Shown here piece after piece: positions 17,826 through 27,286 of a DNA stretch of 64,000 nt. This stretch comes from Saprospiraceae bacterium (GTDB taxonomy: Bacteria; Bacteroidota; Bacteroidia; Chitinophagales; Saprospiraceae): NCBI GenBank assembly GCA_020628095.1, contig JAHDFP010000017.1, forward strand, positions 27,507 to 91,506. The letters are read 5' to 3'. The first letter of the stretch is position 1; the number at the start of each line of letters is the position of its first letter. Position numbers and translations under genes: made by a program. The notes below the pieces were generated by a model. That model did not search any database and had not been told where the DNA came from. It saw nothing but the letters and a program-made list of their open reading frames with translations.

Positions 17826-19165
17826 TGGAAGCCCAATTACTTATATCCATCCTTGTTGGAATTATGATTTTATTGATTCTGCTGATAAGGCTTAAGATTC
17901 CAGCTTTTATATCCTTACTTATTTCGAGTATTATTACAGGAGTCGGTGCTGGTATGGAAGGATCAGCAGTCATCCAGACAGTGCAGAAAGGTATGGGAGG
18001 GACTTTGGGTTTTGTAGCTACCGTTGTCGGGTTAGGAGCTATACTTGGTGGTATACTCGAAAAGACCAATAGTGCTAAGGTCATAGCGCATCAATTGTTA
18101 TCCACTTTTGGTGAGCGAAAAGCACCTTTTGCTCTGATGTTGACAGGCTTCTTTGTGTCCATTCCTGTATTTTTTGATGTTGGCTTTATTATTCTGTTTC
18201 CGATTATAGATGCACTCCATCGTAAGACGGGTAAGTCTATTGTGGCTTATGCTATACCCTTACTTGCTGGGCTTGCAGTGACGCATGCTTGTATTCCTCC
18301 TACTCCAGGACCTATTGCAGTGGCAGATATGTTGGGCGCTTCGCTGGGGTGGGTCATATTTATGGGTGTAATTATTGGTTTGCCGATGGCCTATCTCGGT
18401 GGAATCTTATATGGCAACTATATAGGAAAAAGACTGGATGTAAGGCTTGATGCTATACAGCAAGATAAGACGATCACAGGTGTGGAGTCTTCTACTATGG
18501 GTGTCATTCTATTTATAATTCTGTTTCCTATTTTTTTGATTCTCTCCGCCACTTTGTTTAAGGAAGGATTTATATCCACGGGCTTAGCCAAGGTAGATGA
18601 GATAATCATCCTTATAGGTCATCCTTTCTCAGCTTTGATCATTGCCAATTTGATGGCATGGTACATACTTGGACGGGCTAAAAAACTGAGCAAAGAATCA
18701 CTGACCGAGATCAGTAAGACATCTTTATATCCCGCAGGGATCATCATACTAGTAACAGGGGCCGGGGGTGTATATAAGCAGATGCTCATAGATACTGGAG
18801 CTGGAGAACTCTTAGCTTCTTACATGCAGTCGTGGGGTCTTAGTATTATTCTATTTGCCTTTCTTAGTGCACTTATTATAAGAGCGCTGCAGGGTTCTGC
18901 TACAGTGGCCATGATTACTGCTGCGGGATTAGTGGCACCATTGTTAGGTACATTCGATCTATCATCGGCACAGTTGGCATGTATCGTCATAGCGATTAGC
19001 TCAGGTGCGACGATGGTCTCCCATCTCAATGATAGCGGATTTTGGTTAGTCAAAGAATACCTGCAACTGGACGAGCGCCAGGGTATATTGATATGGACAG
19101 TTGCGTCGACCATTATAGGTCTTACGGGGGCTATCTTGTCTATGCTCATCTTCGCTATAATCTGA
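17825..19165 (+). CDS. gntP: Gluconate permease, GntP family
   Basis: A 446-residue inner-membrane transporter with about 12 hydrophobic segments. GntP signatures include the early GMGGTLGFVATVVGLGAILGG segment (shortened here to its core), ATHACIPPTPGPIAVA-like text around residue 155 (THACIPPTPGPIA) and the late SHLNDSGFWLVKEY motif. It is coupled to gluconokinase, supporting uptake and phosphorylation of gluconate. No regulator of the pair is present in the window. Confidence 0.92.
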   Translation: MEAQLLISILVGIMILLILLIRLKIPAFISLLISSIITGVGAGMEGSAVIQTVQKGMGGTLGFVATVVGLGAILGGILEKTNSAKVIAHQLLSTFGERKAPFALMLTGFFVSIPVFFDVGFIILFPIIDALHRKTGKSIVAYAIPLLAGLAVTHACIPPTPGPIAVADMLGASLGWVIFMGVIIGLPMAYLGGILYGNYIGKRLDVRLDAIQQDKTITGVESSTMGVILFIILFPIFLILSATLFKEGFISTGLAKVDEIIILIGHPFSALIIANLMAWYILGRAKKLSKESLTEISKTSLYPAGIIILVTGAGGVYKQMLIDTGAGELLASYMQSWGLSIILFAFLSALIIRALQGSATVAMITAAGLVAPLLGTFDLSSAQLACIVIAISSGATMVSHLNDSGFWLVKEYLQLDERQGILIWTVASTIIGLTGAILSMLIFAII

Positions 19166-19166
19166 T

Positions 19167-19616
19167 CTACATCACTAGATTATCATAGATCTTCACTTCT
19201 TTAAATAGGTCACTATATTGATCCACAAATTTCTTATGCAATGGATCGACCTGATAAGCATCATGCGCCGCTTTATCCTTGAAATGGCATATCCAAGCAT
19301 AGTCATAGCTGTTATCGACGACTTGCCGCGGCGTCCCCGCTGGCGGTCCGAAATAAATAGAAGAGAGGTGCTCGCATTGAGCGAGTTTTTCCATTCCGTT
19401 TTTTACGAAGTCTTCTTTCTGAGCATCAGTCATTGTATCATCGAACCAGAAGAATACACTATGGATAAATCCTGTGTCTGTATTGCTGAAAGCGGCTAAC
19501 TCAGCATTGGCTTGATCTAATTTTTGCTTAAGAGTATCTATTTCTTGGTGTAAGCTATCATTGTTATTCTTGCATGAGGCTAGGAGCAGAATTGATAAGC
19601 ATATATATTTTAACAT
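19167..19616 (-). CDS. Dabb (stress-responsive A/B barrel) domain lipoprotein
   Basis: 149 residues with a lipoprotein signal (LSILLLASC, Cys15) and a short helix (IDTLKQKLDQANAELAAF). A Dabb ferredoxin-like domain follows, beginning SVFFWFDD and ending VDQYSDLFKEVKIYDN. The family is a dimeric barrel with diverse or unknown activity. It is convergent with gntP, only one base apart. Confidence 0.75.
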   Translation of the reverse strand: MLKYICLSILLLASCKNNNDSLHQEIDTLKQKLDQANAELAAFSNTDTGFIHSVFFWFDDTMTDAQKEDFVKNGMEKLAQCEHLSSIYFGPPAGTPRQVVDNSYDYAWICHFKDKAAHDAYQVDPLHKKFVDQYSDLFKEVKIYDNLVM

Positions 19617-19671
19617 CTTTTCTTTTTTGTTCTAATGTAAGATGATTTCAGATTTGGTTTAGTTTTAGGCT

Positions 19672-20364
19672 ATGATTTTTCCCATAGGAGATGATAATAT
19701 TGTCGGAGGGCATAGACCTATAGTGAGTTATGCATTCATTATAATCAATGTGTGTATATTCTTATATCAGATTACTTTGGGTGCTGATGGCTGTGCCGCA
19801 TTTCTTAATACCTACGGCACGATTCCTAACGAAATAACTAATGGTCAAGATTTATTTACTCTGATCACTAGTATGTTTTTGCATGGTGGCTGGATGCATA
19901 TTATAGGTAATATGTTGTTCTTATGGATTTTTGCAGACAATATCGAGGCTATAATTGGTAGCGGATTATTTTTTCTCTTTTATGTCCTAGGAGGCTTGTT
20001 TGCATCGGCTTCGCATATTATCACCGATCCAGATTCTATGATTCCTACCGTAGGTGCTAGTGGTGCTATATCCGCTGTGATGGGTACTTATTTGGTTATG
20101 TTCCCTAAGTCAAGGATCAAGATCATCTTCGTATTGTTTTTCAAAACCTTTTATATGTCTGCTCTGCTATTCTTAGGATTTTGGTTTGTGCAGCAAGTGT
20201 TTTCTGGTGTTGGGTCTATTGCGCCTCAGACTGCGGAAGAAGGTGGTGGCGTGGCATGGTGGGCCCATATAGGGGGTTTCGTCTATGGTATAGTACTTGG
20301 ATTAATGATCAAAAAACATTTTGTAGATAGATATTCGCTCCAACCAGTCAAAGAAATTGTGTAA
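19672..20364 (+). CDS. Rhomboid-family intramembrane serine protease
   Basis: 230 residues with six hydrophobic segments. The catalytic Ser130 lies in GASGAISA and His199 in WWAHIGGF. The conserved HGGWMHIIGNM segment (His71, Asn80) supplies the oxyanion-site residues. All catalytic residues are present, so an active protease cleaving transmembrane substrates is expected; targets are unknown. Confidence 0.9.
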   Translation: MIFPIGDDNIVGGHRPIVSYAFIIINVCIFLYQITLGADGCAAFLNTYGTIPNEITNGQDLFTLITSMFLHGGWMHIIGNMLFLWIFADNIEAIIGSGLFFLFYVLGGLFASASHIITDPDSMIPTVGASGAISAVMGTYLVMFPKSRIKIIFVLFFKTFYMSALLFLGFWFVQQVFSGVGSIAPQTAEEGGGVAWWAHIGGFVYGIVLGLMIKKHFVDRYSLQPVKEIV

Positions 20365-20567
20365 ATAATCAGACAAAATTTATATTAGATTAAATTTTAT
20401 ATGTTACAATTCCATTAGCATACAATTTTGTAATCTCCAAGGGAGCCAATTTTTGCAAAGATTGTATAATTTGCAAGACGCCTAGAACAAGTCGGCAAAA
20501 TGCCATTGAATCAGAATAAATAGTAGGTAATCTCGATGATTGCCAAAATCTATATAAACTCTCATTA

Positions 20568-20630
20568 GTCAAGATAGAAATTGATCAGCATTACTTAATG
20601 GACCTCACAAAAGTGTGAAGGTCCATTAGT
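20568..20630 (+). repeat. Intergenic hairpin element, copy 1
   Basis: 63 bases beginning GTCAAGATAG and matching copy 2 at 59 positions. The 3' half folds into ATGGACCT / AGGTCCAT with an inner CACA/TGTG extension and is followed by a T-rich tract, like an intrinsic terminator. The matched sequence extends well 5' of the hairpin, so it is more than two similar terminators. Confidence 0.75.
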
Positions 20631-20814
20631 ATTTTATTATGCCCCCATATTACCACCTACCTGTAAGACTATCTTAATACTCAGCTTAATAATTTCTTAA
20701 TTTTTTTCAGACGGCATGACTTTTCGTTACTTCCTGCGTCTAAAAAGTGCTTTCGATCGATAACGAGATAATGAGAATGAAACCCAAAAAATCTGAAAAT
20801 CGATAAAGAAGTAA

Positions 20815-20877
20815 GTCAAGATAGGAATTGATCAGCATTACTTAATGGACCTCGCAAAAGTGTGTAGGTCCATAAGT
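20815..20877 (+). repeat. Intergenic hairpin element, copy 2
   Basis: Second copy, 247 bases after the first in the same orientation. It differs by four substitutions: two A to G changes, one in the hairpin loop and one just after the stem. The 8-base stem ATGGACCT/AGGTCCAT is kept intact and is followed by a run of T's. Conservation of the stem with changes in the loop suggests the folded RNA matters. Confidence 0.75.
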
Positions 20878-20995
20878 TTTTTAGGCCCTCCTTATTTATT
20901 TTCACCATTCTTCTCTTCCCTTTTTATGTCCCGTACTAAGAATCTCACAGTGTGAGTTTTTTATAAATATTGTAACTTGTTATAAAAGTGTACTT

Positions 20996-21526
20996 ATGGC
21001 AATTGCAAGACCTTTCAACCTACAAAAGTGGATAGACGATAACCGCGAAGATCTCAAACCACCAGTGGGTAACAGAAATCTCTATAAAGAGGCAGGTGAC
21101 TATATAGTTATGATAGTCGCTGGTCCCAATGCAAGAAAGGATTATCACTATAACGAAACCGAAGAATTATACTATCAACTCGAAGGTGATATCGTGGTAC
21201 GAATACAGGAAGAAGGAGAAGCTGTGGATATACCTATCAAAGAAGGTGAAATGTTTTTGTTACCAGCCAAGGTGCCGCATTCGCCGATAAGATCAGAAGG
21301 ATCTATAGGTCTGGTCGTAGAGCTAAAGCGTACCGAAGAAGAAAAAGATGGTCTCCTATGGTTTTGTGATAATTGCAATACCAAGCTGCACGAATCTATG
21401 TTCAAACTAGAGAATATAGAGAAAGATTTTTTACCACGATTCAAAGAATTCTATACATCTGAAAATATGAGGACATGTAACAACTGTGGAGAGGTAATGG
21501 AAGCGGATAAGAGGTTTGTTGAATAG
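20996..21526 (+). CDS. 3-hydroxyanthranilate 3,4-dioxygenase
   Basis: A 176-residue cupin enzyme that opens the ring of 3-hydroxyanthranilate to the precursor of quinolinate (kynurenine route to NAD). The metal site is visible as His51, Glu57 (YHYNETEELYYQLEGD) and His95 (KVPHSPIR). The bacterial-type C-terminal rubredoxin-like knot has Cys124/127 and Cys161/164 (CDNC, CNNC). The length is normal. No other kynurenine-pathway gene is in the window, so the enzyme must work with genes elsewhere. Confidence 0.92.
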   Translation: MAIARPFNLQKWIDDNREDLKPPVGNRNLYKEAGDYIVMIVAGPNARKDYHYNETEELYYQLEGDIVVRIQEEGEAVDIPIKEGEMFLLPAKVPHSPIRSEGSIGLVVELKRTEEEKDGLLWFCDNCNTKLHESMFKLENIEKDFLPRFKEFYTSENMRTCNNCGEVMEADKRFVE

Positions 21527-21529
21527 ATA

Positions 21530-22282
21530 ATGTCTATATATTTTGCTTCAGATTTTCATTTAGGCTTAGACCACCCACTACCTTCCAAGGAAAGAGAAAA
21601 AGTTATACTCCGATGGCTTGATTCGATCCAGGATGACCTAGAGGAGTTATACATCCTCGGTGATATTTTCGATTATTGGTTCGAGTACAAAAAAGTAGTA
21701 CCTAAGGGCTTTGTCAGGTTGCTGGCTCAATTAGCAGGGTTAGCAGAGCGGGGTATCGATGTACATATCTTTACTGGAAATCATGATCTATGGATGAAAG
21801 ATTATCTGGAGGAAGAAATAGGAGCTAAGGTGTATAAAGATCCTATCTACAAAAAAATAGGGGAGCATCAATTTCACTTAGGACATGGAGACGGTCTAGG
21901 ACCTGGCGACCATGGGTACAAATTTTTGAAAAAAGTTTTCAGGAATAAAATCAATCAATGGCTCTTTGCTCGTATACATCCTAATACGGGTATCAGGATA
22001 ATGCAATACGCGAGTCAACGATCTCGTAAAAGAGAAGAAACCTCTGCTCCATTTCTCGGCTCAGAAAATGAGTGGCTGATACAGTATGCCGAAGAGATAT
22101 TAACAAATAAAAAAGTGGATTATTTTCTTTTTGGACATCGGCACTTACCTATAGATTATACTCTGAGCAATGGTCATAGTCGTTATATCAATACGGGCGA
22201 CTGGATCAATCATTACTCCTATGCCAGATATAGAAATGGAGATATGCAGTTATTACATTACGATGCCCAGAAAAAGATATAG
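21530..22282 (+). CDS. lpxH: UDP-2,3-diacylglucosamine hydrolase (lipid A biosynthesis)
   Basis: 250-residue calcineurin-like phosphoesterase with the two-metal motifs DFHLG (Asp8, His10), GDIFD (Asp45), GNHD (Asn84-His85), GHGDG and GHRHLP. The GDIFDYWFEY text is typical of LpxH, which cleaves UDP-2,3-diacylglucosamine to lipid X. It begins 3 bases after the dioxygenase stop and a lipoprotein gene follows 1 base later, so the three are probably one transcript. Confidence 0.85.
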   Translation: MSIYFASDFHLGLDHPLPSKEREKVILRWLDSIQDDLEELYILGDIFDYWFEYKKVVPKGFVRLLAQLAGLAERGIDVHIFTGNHDLWMKDYLEEEIGAKVYKDPIYKKIGEHQFHLGHGDGLGPGDHGYKFLKKVFRNKINQWLFARIHPNTGIRIMQYASQRSRKREETSAPFLGSENEWLIQYAEEILTNKKVDYFLFGHRHLPIDYTLSNGHSRYINTGDWINHYSYARYRNGDMQLLHYDAQKKI

Positions 22283-22283
22283 A

Positions 22284-23105
22284 ATGAAGGTCAATTATTT
22301 TTGTCTATGGTGCATGGTGTATTGTATCGCTTGCAGCGCAAAGAAAATAGATGTCATCAATGGTTCTTCCTCGTTAAGGTCTTATTTGATAACTGGAAGT
22401 TACAATGGAATGGATCGGGATAAGTTCGGTAACATCTATCTGATCAATGACGAAAATGAAATATCTAAGTATAATGCTGACTTTGAGTTAGAATTCAAAA
22501 ATTCGTTCAACCGTTATGGTGACATAAGTTACATTGATGCGACCAATCCACAGAAGATACTATTGTACTATCAAGACTATCACTATGTTGTCTTTCTCGA
22601 CAACTCGCTTTCTGAGATAAAGACGCTTAATCTCGAAGAATTAGGATACTGGGATATAAGTGCTGTGGCGATGGGCCCAGATAATTTTTTGTGGATCTAT
22701 GATCCTGTCAATTTTAAACTTGTCAAAATAGATGACTCTGGCCAAGTGAGATCGAGCACCAATGAATTATACAGTGACGTATTCAGGAATTCAAACTCCA
22801 AAGTCAGACTTTATGTAGATAAAAACGCCATCTATTTATATAATGACGGTCAGATCAATGTCTATAATGTCTTTGGTCAAGAAGAGAAAGTTATTTTATT
22901 GGAACATTTTGATATTCAGTTTTACGATAACTTTCTTATCTACAGTCTCGATAGGACACTTTATAAGCACGATCTACAACTTGTTAAACTTACAGAAGAG
23001 AAAGAAAAAATATTAACTCTATCCGATGACTTTATGGATTTTGATTTAGGTAGAAATGGTTGTCTTGTATTGGACGTGGGAGGCGTTTATAAGATTGATA
23101 TTTGA
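22284..23105 (+). CDS. Lipoprotein with beta-propeller-like repeats, unknown function
   Basis: 273 residues starting at ATG 22284, one base after lpxH. A hydrophobic start ends in CIAC (Cys17), a probable lipobox. The body has repeated strand patterns (GNIYLINDENEISKYN, DNFLWIYDPVNFKLVKID, NAIYLYNDGQINVYNV) like NHL/SMP-30-type propellers, without a clear family match. A longer frame from 22170 inside lpxH is out of frame with it and has no signal peptide, so the shorter start is chosen. Confidence 0.7.
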   Translation: MKVNYFCLWCMVYCIACSAKKIDVINGSSSLRSYLITGSYNGMDRDKFGNIYLINDENEISKYNADFELEFKNSFNRYGDISYIDATNPQKILLYYQDYHYVVFLDNSLSEIKTLNLEELGYWDISAVAMGPDNFLWIYDPVNFKLVKIDDSGQVRSSTNELYSDVFRNSNSKVRLYVDKNAIYLYNDGQINVYNVFGQEEKVILLEHFDIQFYDNFLIYSLDRTLYKHDLQLVKLTEEKEKILTLSDDFMDFDLGRNGCLVLDVGGVYKIDI

Positions 23106-23136
23106 ACCCAACTATTTACTTATAGACGGAAGGCCC

Positions 23137-24474
23137 TTACTTGCCAGCCTCTATTATAGCCGTCCAGACACTAAGTCTGTTGTTATCTAATTGTGTCCAG
23201 ATGGGTCTTACGTGACCATTGTGTGCGCTTATATCATTATAGTCTCCAAAGAATACGGAGGTAGTCGGTAGGAAGGGTTCAGAGTTTATCTTTTTGTTAG
23301 AGAAAGTCTGACCGCCGTCTATAGAGTAAGCAAGGTAGACATCCGTATTATTATCGTCATACGCTCTCCGATCATAGAAAACTATATATATAAACCCCGT
23401 ACTCTGGTCTATATCCATCCAGCTAAGAAACTGATGAGATTCTGTCTCATCATCATTGACTCTGATGGGCGCGGACCATGTATCGCCTTCATCTTTGGAT
23501 TGGCTTATCCAGATATCGGTATTATTAGTTCCATTTCTCTGGTCTCCCCAGTTGACATATATTGTTCCATGATGTTGTCCGCCTGATCTATCGACGCCTG
23601 TTATCGGCATGCCATTGCATCTCATGATGCCAGGTATGTTTATCGTCCATCCCTCTGGTTGATCTGCGATTACGATGTCCTTATCTAACCAAGTTTCTCC
23701 ACGATCATAGGATTTGTCAAAATATATTTTTTCGTCATAGGACCAAGCGACATATGTTTGTCCATCTGGTCCGATAGATGGGACGGCACCCTCTGTCGTC
23801 TGATCATCATCTATGCAGTTACCCTCTTTTTCGCTTAGGACATACGGGTAACTCCATGACATACCCTGATCTATAGATTTGGAGAAAAGTATGCGTGATT
23901 TGTGCTCAGGTTTCTTACTGCCGTATAGGTCAAATTCAGTCCATGTAACGTATACTGTGTTATCGTCAGGGTCTATGGCTAGCCATTGTTTGTCTTGATC
24001 TTTAGGAGTTCTGGGTAATGTAAAAGTACCTCCATTCCAGGTATGACCATTATCTTCTGACTTTTGTATAACGATACGATCTAAGAAAGAAGAATCTACA
24101 TACGCTCGCCCATCAGGATTAGACAGATGAGCATAATAGAAATTGCCAGAGTAATCACCGCGCACGACGGGATCACCGTATACGCCATATTCTGACTCCA
24201 TCTTATTTTTGCTCCAGGTATGTCCACCATCATCAGATGTATAGACATTATCGAGTATGGATCCTCCCACTATAATGTTAGGGTCGGTCTTACTTATACA
24301 AATGCTGGGTTCACAAGGACCTAGAAAGCGACCTTCGTCTATTTTGACGGTTTTTACGACTTCTAATTGTGATAGGTTCTTTGACCCATCTGAGACATTG
24401 CTAAGTTTTGGCTGGCATGCGACCGATAGAGTAATCAGCCCAATACCAATAATTGAATTAAATTTCGATGACAT
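23137..24474 (-). CDS. BNR/Asp-box repeat protein, sialidase-like fold
   Basis: A 445-residue secreted protein with a lipoprotein-type start (LITLSVAC, Cys20). Several Asp-box motifs S.DGG.TW are seen (TSDDGGHTWSKNK, KSEDNGHTWNGG, SIDQGMSWS, SYDRGETW, SKDEGDTWSAP, SIDGGQTFS), giving a six-bladed propeller. The triple-Arg/Glu/Tyr constellation of true sialidases is not obvious, so the catalytic role is uncertain; it may be an exo-glycosidase-like or binding protein. It is downstream of frr by 13 bases on the same strand. Confidence 0.75.
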   Translation of the reverse strand: MSSKFNSIIGIGLITLSVACQPKLSNVSDGSKNLSQLEVVKTVKIDEGRFLGPCEPSICISKTDPNIIVGGSILDNVYTSDDGGHTWSKNKMESEYGVYGDPVVRGDYSGNFYYAHLSNPDGRAYVDSSFLDRIVIQKSEDNGHTWNGGTFTLPRTPKDQDKQWLAIDPDDNTVYVTWTEFDLYGSKKPEHKSRILFSKSIDQGMSWSYPYVLSEKEGNCIDDDQTTEGAVPSIGPDGQTYVAWSYDEKIYFDKSYDRGETWLDKDIVIADQPEGWTINIPGIMRCNGMPITGVDRSGGQHHGTIYVNWGDQRNGTNNTDIWISQSKDEGDTWSAPIRVNDDETESHQFLSWMDIDQSTGFIYIVFYDRRAYDDNNTDVYLAYSIDGGQTFSNKKINSEPFLPTTSVFFGDYNDISAHNGHVRPIWTQLDNNRLSVWTAIIEAGK

Positions 24475-24487
24475 TTTTGGCTCAGTA

Positions 24488-25054
24488 CTAGACAGTCATA
24501 ATATCCTTTTCTTTGGCTTCTATGAGTTGACCTATCGTATCACCAAACCCGTTGACCAAAGACTGCACCTGTGATTCTTTCTTTTTGCCTGCATCTTCAG
24601 GATAGCCATTTTTGACTTCTGCCTTTATGGTATTCATAACCTTTTGCCTCTCATTTCTTATACTCACCTTACAGTCTTCTCCCAGGGATTTGGACATCTT
24701 GACTAGGTCTTTTCTTCTATCCTCAGTAATTGGTGGTATGGTTATCCTCACGAATTCTCCATCATTCATAGGTGTCAGGCCCAGATTAGCTCCAAAGATG
24801 GCTTGTTCTATAGGGCCGAGCATACTTTTTTCCCATGGTTGTATAGATATGGTCTTAGAGTCAGGTGTCGATAAGTTAGCGACTTGACTTAACTGAGTCG
24901 GAGTACCATAATAATCCACTTTAATGCTATCTAACATATTAGTACTAGCTTTACCAGTTCTGATTTTAGTTAGCTCTGATTTGAGATGATCTATAGAGCT
25001 ATTCATCTGTTGCTTACCAGAAGCAATGGCTGAGTTAATGACATCTTCACTCAT
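24488..25054 (-). CDS. frr: Ribosome recycling factor
   Basis: 188 residues with the RRF hallmarks ELTKIRTGKAS and a VDYYGTPT..QVANL region, then SIQPWEKSMLGPIE and the basic KSLGEDCKVSIRNERQKV tract. RRF splits post-termination ribosomes together with EF-G. It is full length with no oddity. Confidence 0.96.
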   Translation of the reverse strand: MSEDVINSAIASGKQQMNSSIDHLKSELTKIRTGKASTNMLDSIKVDYYGTPTQLSQVANLSTPDSKTISIQPWEKSMLGPIEQAIFGANLGLTPMNDGEFVRITIPPITEDRRKDLVKMSKSLGEDCKVSIRNERQKVMNTIKAEVKNGYPEDAGKKKESQVQSLVNGFGDTIGQLIEAKEKDIMTV

Positions 25055-25120
25055 AACAAGAATGTATTTTGATCTTGAATCTAAAACTTTTTGCTGACAA
25101 TCGAGTAAACCTCTAAGGGT

Positions 25121-25807
25121 CTAGTCGTTGCCCATTGCTCTCAATAAGAAAAACAAGAACATAGCCAGTGATGCTAAGGCTTGACTAACATAGGTCATAG
25201 CAGCCCACCATAGAGCGTCTTTAGCACCATCGTACTCAGCGCCATGAGTGATTCCACTATTATCTAGATAAACCAAGGCGCGCTTAGATGCATCAAACTC
25301 TACGGGTAGTGTTATCAGACTAAATAATGCGGTTGCACCAAAGGTCGCTGCAAGGATATACATCATGGTACCTCCTCCCATACCACTGCCTATACCAAAC
25401 ATAAGTCCCATGAAGAGGAATTGCTGGATCGTAGACGAAAACTTAACCACAGGCACTAAAGCCGATCTCATCGTCAAGAATGGATATGCCTGCGCATGCT
25501 GTACGGCGTGACCGCATTCGTGAGCGGCAACGGCGGCTGCCGATATACTTCGACTATTATATACAGGCTCGCTGAGCGCAATCGTTTTAGTCATCGGATT
25601 ATAGTGATCTGTAAGAGATCCTTTACCTGGAACGATTTTTACGTCAGTGATGCCATAGTGTCTTAGCATGGCCTCAGCCACTTCTTTACCACTCATCCCG
25701 TTACTTAGTGCCACACGGCTGTATTTATTGAATGTTGATTTTAATTTACCACTGATGATCATTCCTACTACAGTGAATACACCAATGATTACCATATAAC
25801 CCATCAT
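25121..25807 (-). CDS. Neutral zinc metallopeptidase, YugP-like membrane protein
   Basis: 228 residues with an N-terminal membrane helix and the zinc motif HECGH (His96, Glu97, His100) in AAAVAAHECGHAVQHA. Two or three C-terminal membrane helices follow. The family (DUF/zinc metallopeptidase YugP type) is conserved but without a settled substrate. It follows serS by 19 bases on the same strand. Confidence 0.85.
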   Translation of the reverse strand: MMGYMVIIGVFTVVGMIISGKLKSTFNKYSRVALSNGMSGKEVAEAMLRHYGITDVKIVPGKGSLTDHYNPMTKTIALSEPVYNSRSISAAAVAAHECGHAVQHAQAYPFLTMRSALVPVVKFSSTIQQFLFMGLMFGIGSGMGGGTMMYILAATFGATALFSLITLPVEFDASKRALVYLDNSGITHGAEYDGAKDALWWAAMTYVSQALASLAMFLFFLLRAMGND

Positions 25808-25826
25808 AGCTTTCTAGTTTATTTCT

Positions 25827-27107
25827 TTAGTTTAAAATTTCAAATCCTGTATATTTTCTTAATGCTTCTGGTATCACAATCCCATCTTGTGTCTGATGAT
25901 TTTCTAGTAGTGCCGCAATTATTCTGGCAAGAGCCAAAGCACTACCATTAAGCGTATGCGCGAGCCTGTTTTTACCTTGACTGTCTTTGAATCTCAGTTT
26001 GAGTCTATTACTTTGATAAGTCTCAAAATTAGATACTGAGCTCACTTCCAGCCATTTTTTTTGTGCTGCGGAATACACCTCAAAGTCGTAAGTCAATGCA
26101 GAAGCAAAAGTCAAATCTCCACCACATAAACGTAAAATCCGGTAAGGCAGTTCCAATTTTGACAATAAAGTTTCTACATAAGCCACCATAGTATCCAGTG
26201 TCTCATAAGATTTGTCGGGGTGTGTGATCTGTACGATCTCTATTTTGTCAAACTGATGGACTCTATTAAGACCCTTGACATCGGCTCCATAAGAACCTGC
26301 TTCTCTCCTAAAACAAGGCGTGTAGCCCGTCAATTTAATAGGAAGTTGATCCTCTTTGACGAGGTCATTGCGATGTATGTTGGTGACAGGGACTTCGGCC
26401 GTAGGGATAAGATAGAGGTCGTCCTTGGTCACATGATACATCTGGCCTTCCTTATCAGGTAGGTTACCCGTACCCTTAGCGGAGTCTGCATTGACAAGTA
26501 GGGGAACAGCGACCTCTTCATAACCTTGATTATAGGCTTCGTCGAGAAAAAAGTTTATAAGTGCTCTTTGTAATCTTGCACCTTTATTTCTGAATACTGG
26601 AAAACCTGCACCCGTTATCTTGACTCCCAACTCAAAATCCAGAATATTATATTTCTTACCCAATTCCCAGTGCGGAAGGGCATCTTCTGCTAACTGTGGC
26701 AAGTCTTGATCCCACTCTTTGGATACCAGATTATCTGATTCGTCCTGACCTTCTGGCACTAACGCATTGGGTACATTCGGTACTGTGAGCAGTAAGTCTT
26801 CGATTTCTTTTTTGACAGAAGACATGTCGTCTTCGTTTTTGGATATATCAGTCTTGAGACTTTCTACTTTTTTCTTAGCATTATTCGCTTCTTCAGTTTT
26901 TCCAGATTTGAATAATTCGCCGATCTGCTTAGACAGTTGATTTCTTTGTGATAAAAGATCATCATTGGCTATTTGTATAGATTTCCTTATATCATCAGAC
27001 TCTATAATCTTATCAAGAATGGACAATTTGTCTTTGTTCCAACCTCTCTTTTTGAGGGATTCTTTGATCACATCTTTTTCGCTCCTTATTCTTGATATTT
27101 CTAACAT
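25827..27107 (-). CDS. serS: Seryl-tRNA synthetase
   Basis: 426 residues. The N-terminal coiled-coil arm (about 30-105) binds the long variable arm of tRNA-Ser. Class II motif 2 (FRREAGSYGADVKGL, then RVHQFDKIE) and motif 3 (NGSALALARIIAALLENHQ) are intact. Upstream on this strand a TATATTTG box (complement of 27140-27147) is a likely promoter -7 element about 33-40 bases before the start; the -33 box is poorly placed. Confidence 0.96.
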   Translation of the reverse strand: MLEISRIRSEKDVIKESLKKRGWNKDKLSILDKIIESDDIRKSIQIANDDLLSQRNQLSKQIGELFKSGKTEEANNAKKKVESLKTDISKNEDDMSSVKKEIEDLLLTVPNVPNALVPEGQDESDNLVSKEWDQDLPQLAEDALPHWELGKKYNILDFELGVKITGAGFPVFRNKGARLQRALINFFLDEAYNQGYEEVAVPLLVNADSAKGTGNLPDKEGQMYHVTKDDLYLIPTAEVPVTNIHRNDLVKEDQLPIKLTGYTPCFRREAGSYGADVKGLNRVHQFDKIEIVQITHPDKSYETLDTMVAYVETLLSKLELPYRILRLCGGDLTFASALTYDFEVYSAAQKKWLEVSSVSNFETYQSNRLKLRFKDSQGKNRLAHTLNGSALALARIIAALLENHQTQDGIVIPEALRKYTGFEILN

Positions 27108-27286
27108 AAGTCTAAAAGGTCTACTTTATAAAAAGAATCCAAATATACTACAATGACTTAAGTCAAACTCTTAATATAGTGTATCTCCTTTCTTATTTGA
27201 TAGCCGTAATTTATAAGGTATTTATTCTGATATTAAGGAACGTTTTCGTCTTATCAGACGTATCTATTACATTGATATAAAAATAG

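Larger units (their letters stand above)
20365..20995. other. 631-base non-coding region with duplicated hairpin element
   Basis: No convincing gene is present. The stretch contains two near-identical elements (20568-20630 and 20815-20877, annotated separately) and AT-rich filler. A small minus-strand frame (20390-20572) has no recognisable features. Near the right end, CTCACAGTGTGAG (around 20943-20955) is a short palindrome followed by T's and may be a terminator or operator for the dioxygenase gene. Confidence 0.6.

Noticed and set aside
20390..20572. A 60-codon minus-strand frame in the intergenic gap
   Set aside because: It has no signal, domain or similarity to neighbours, and lies beside the duplicated hairpin element; taken as chance.
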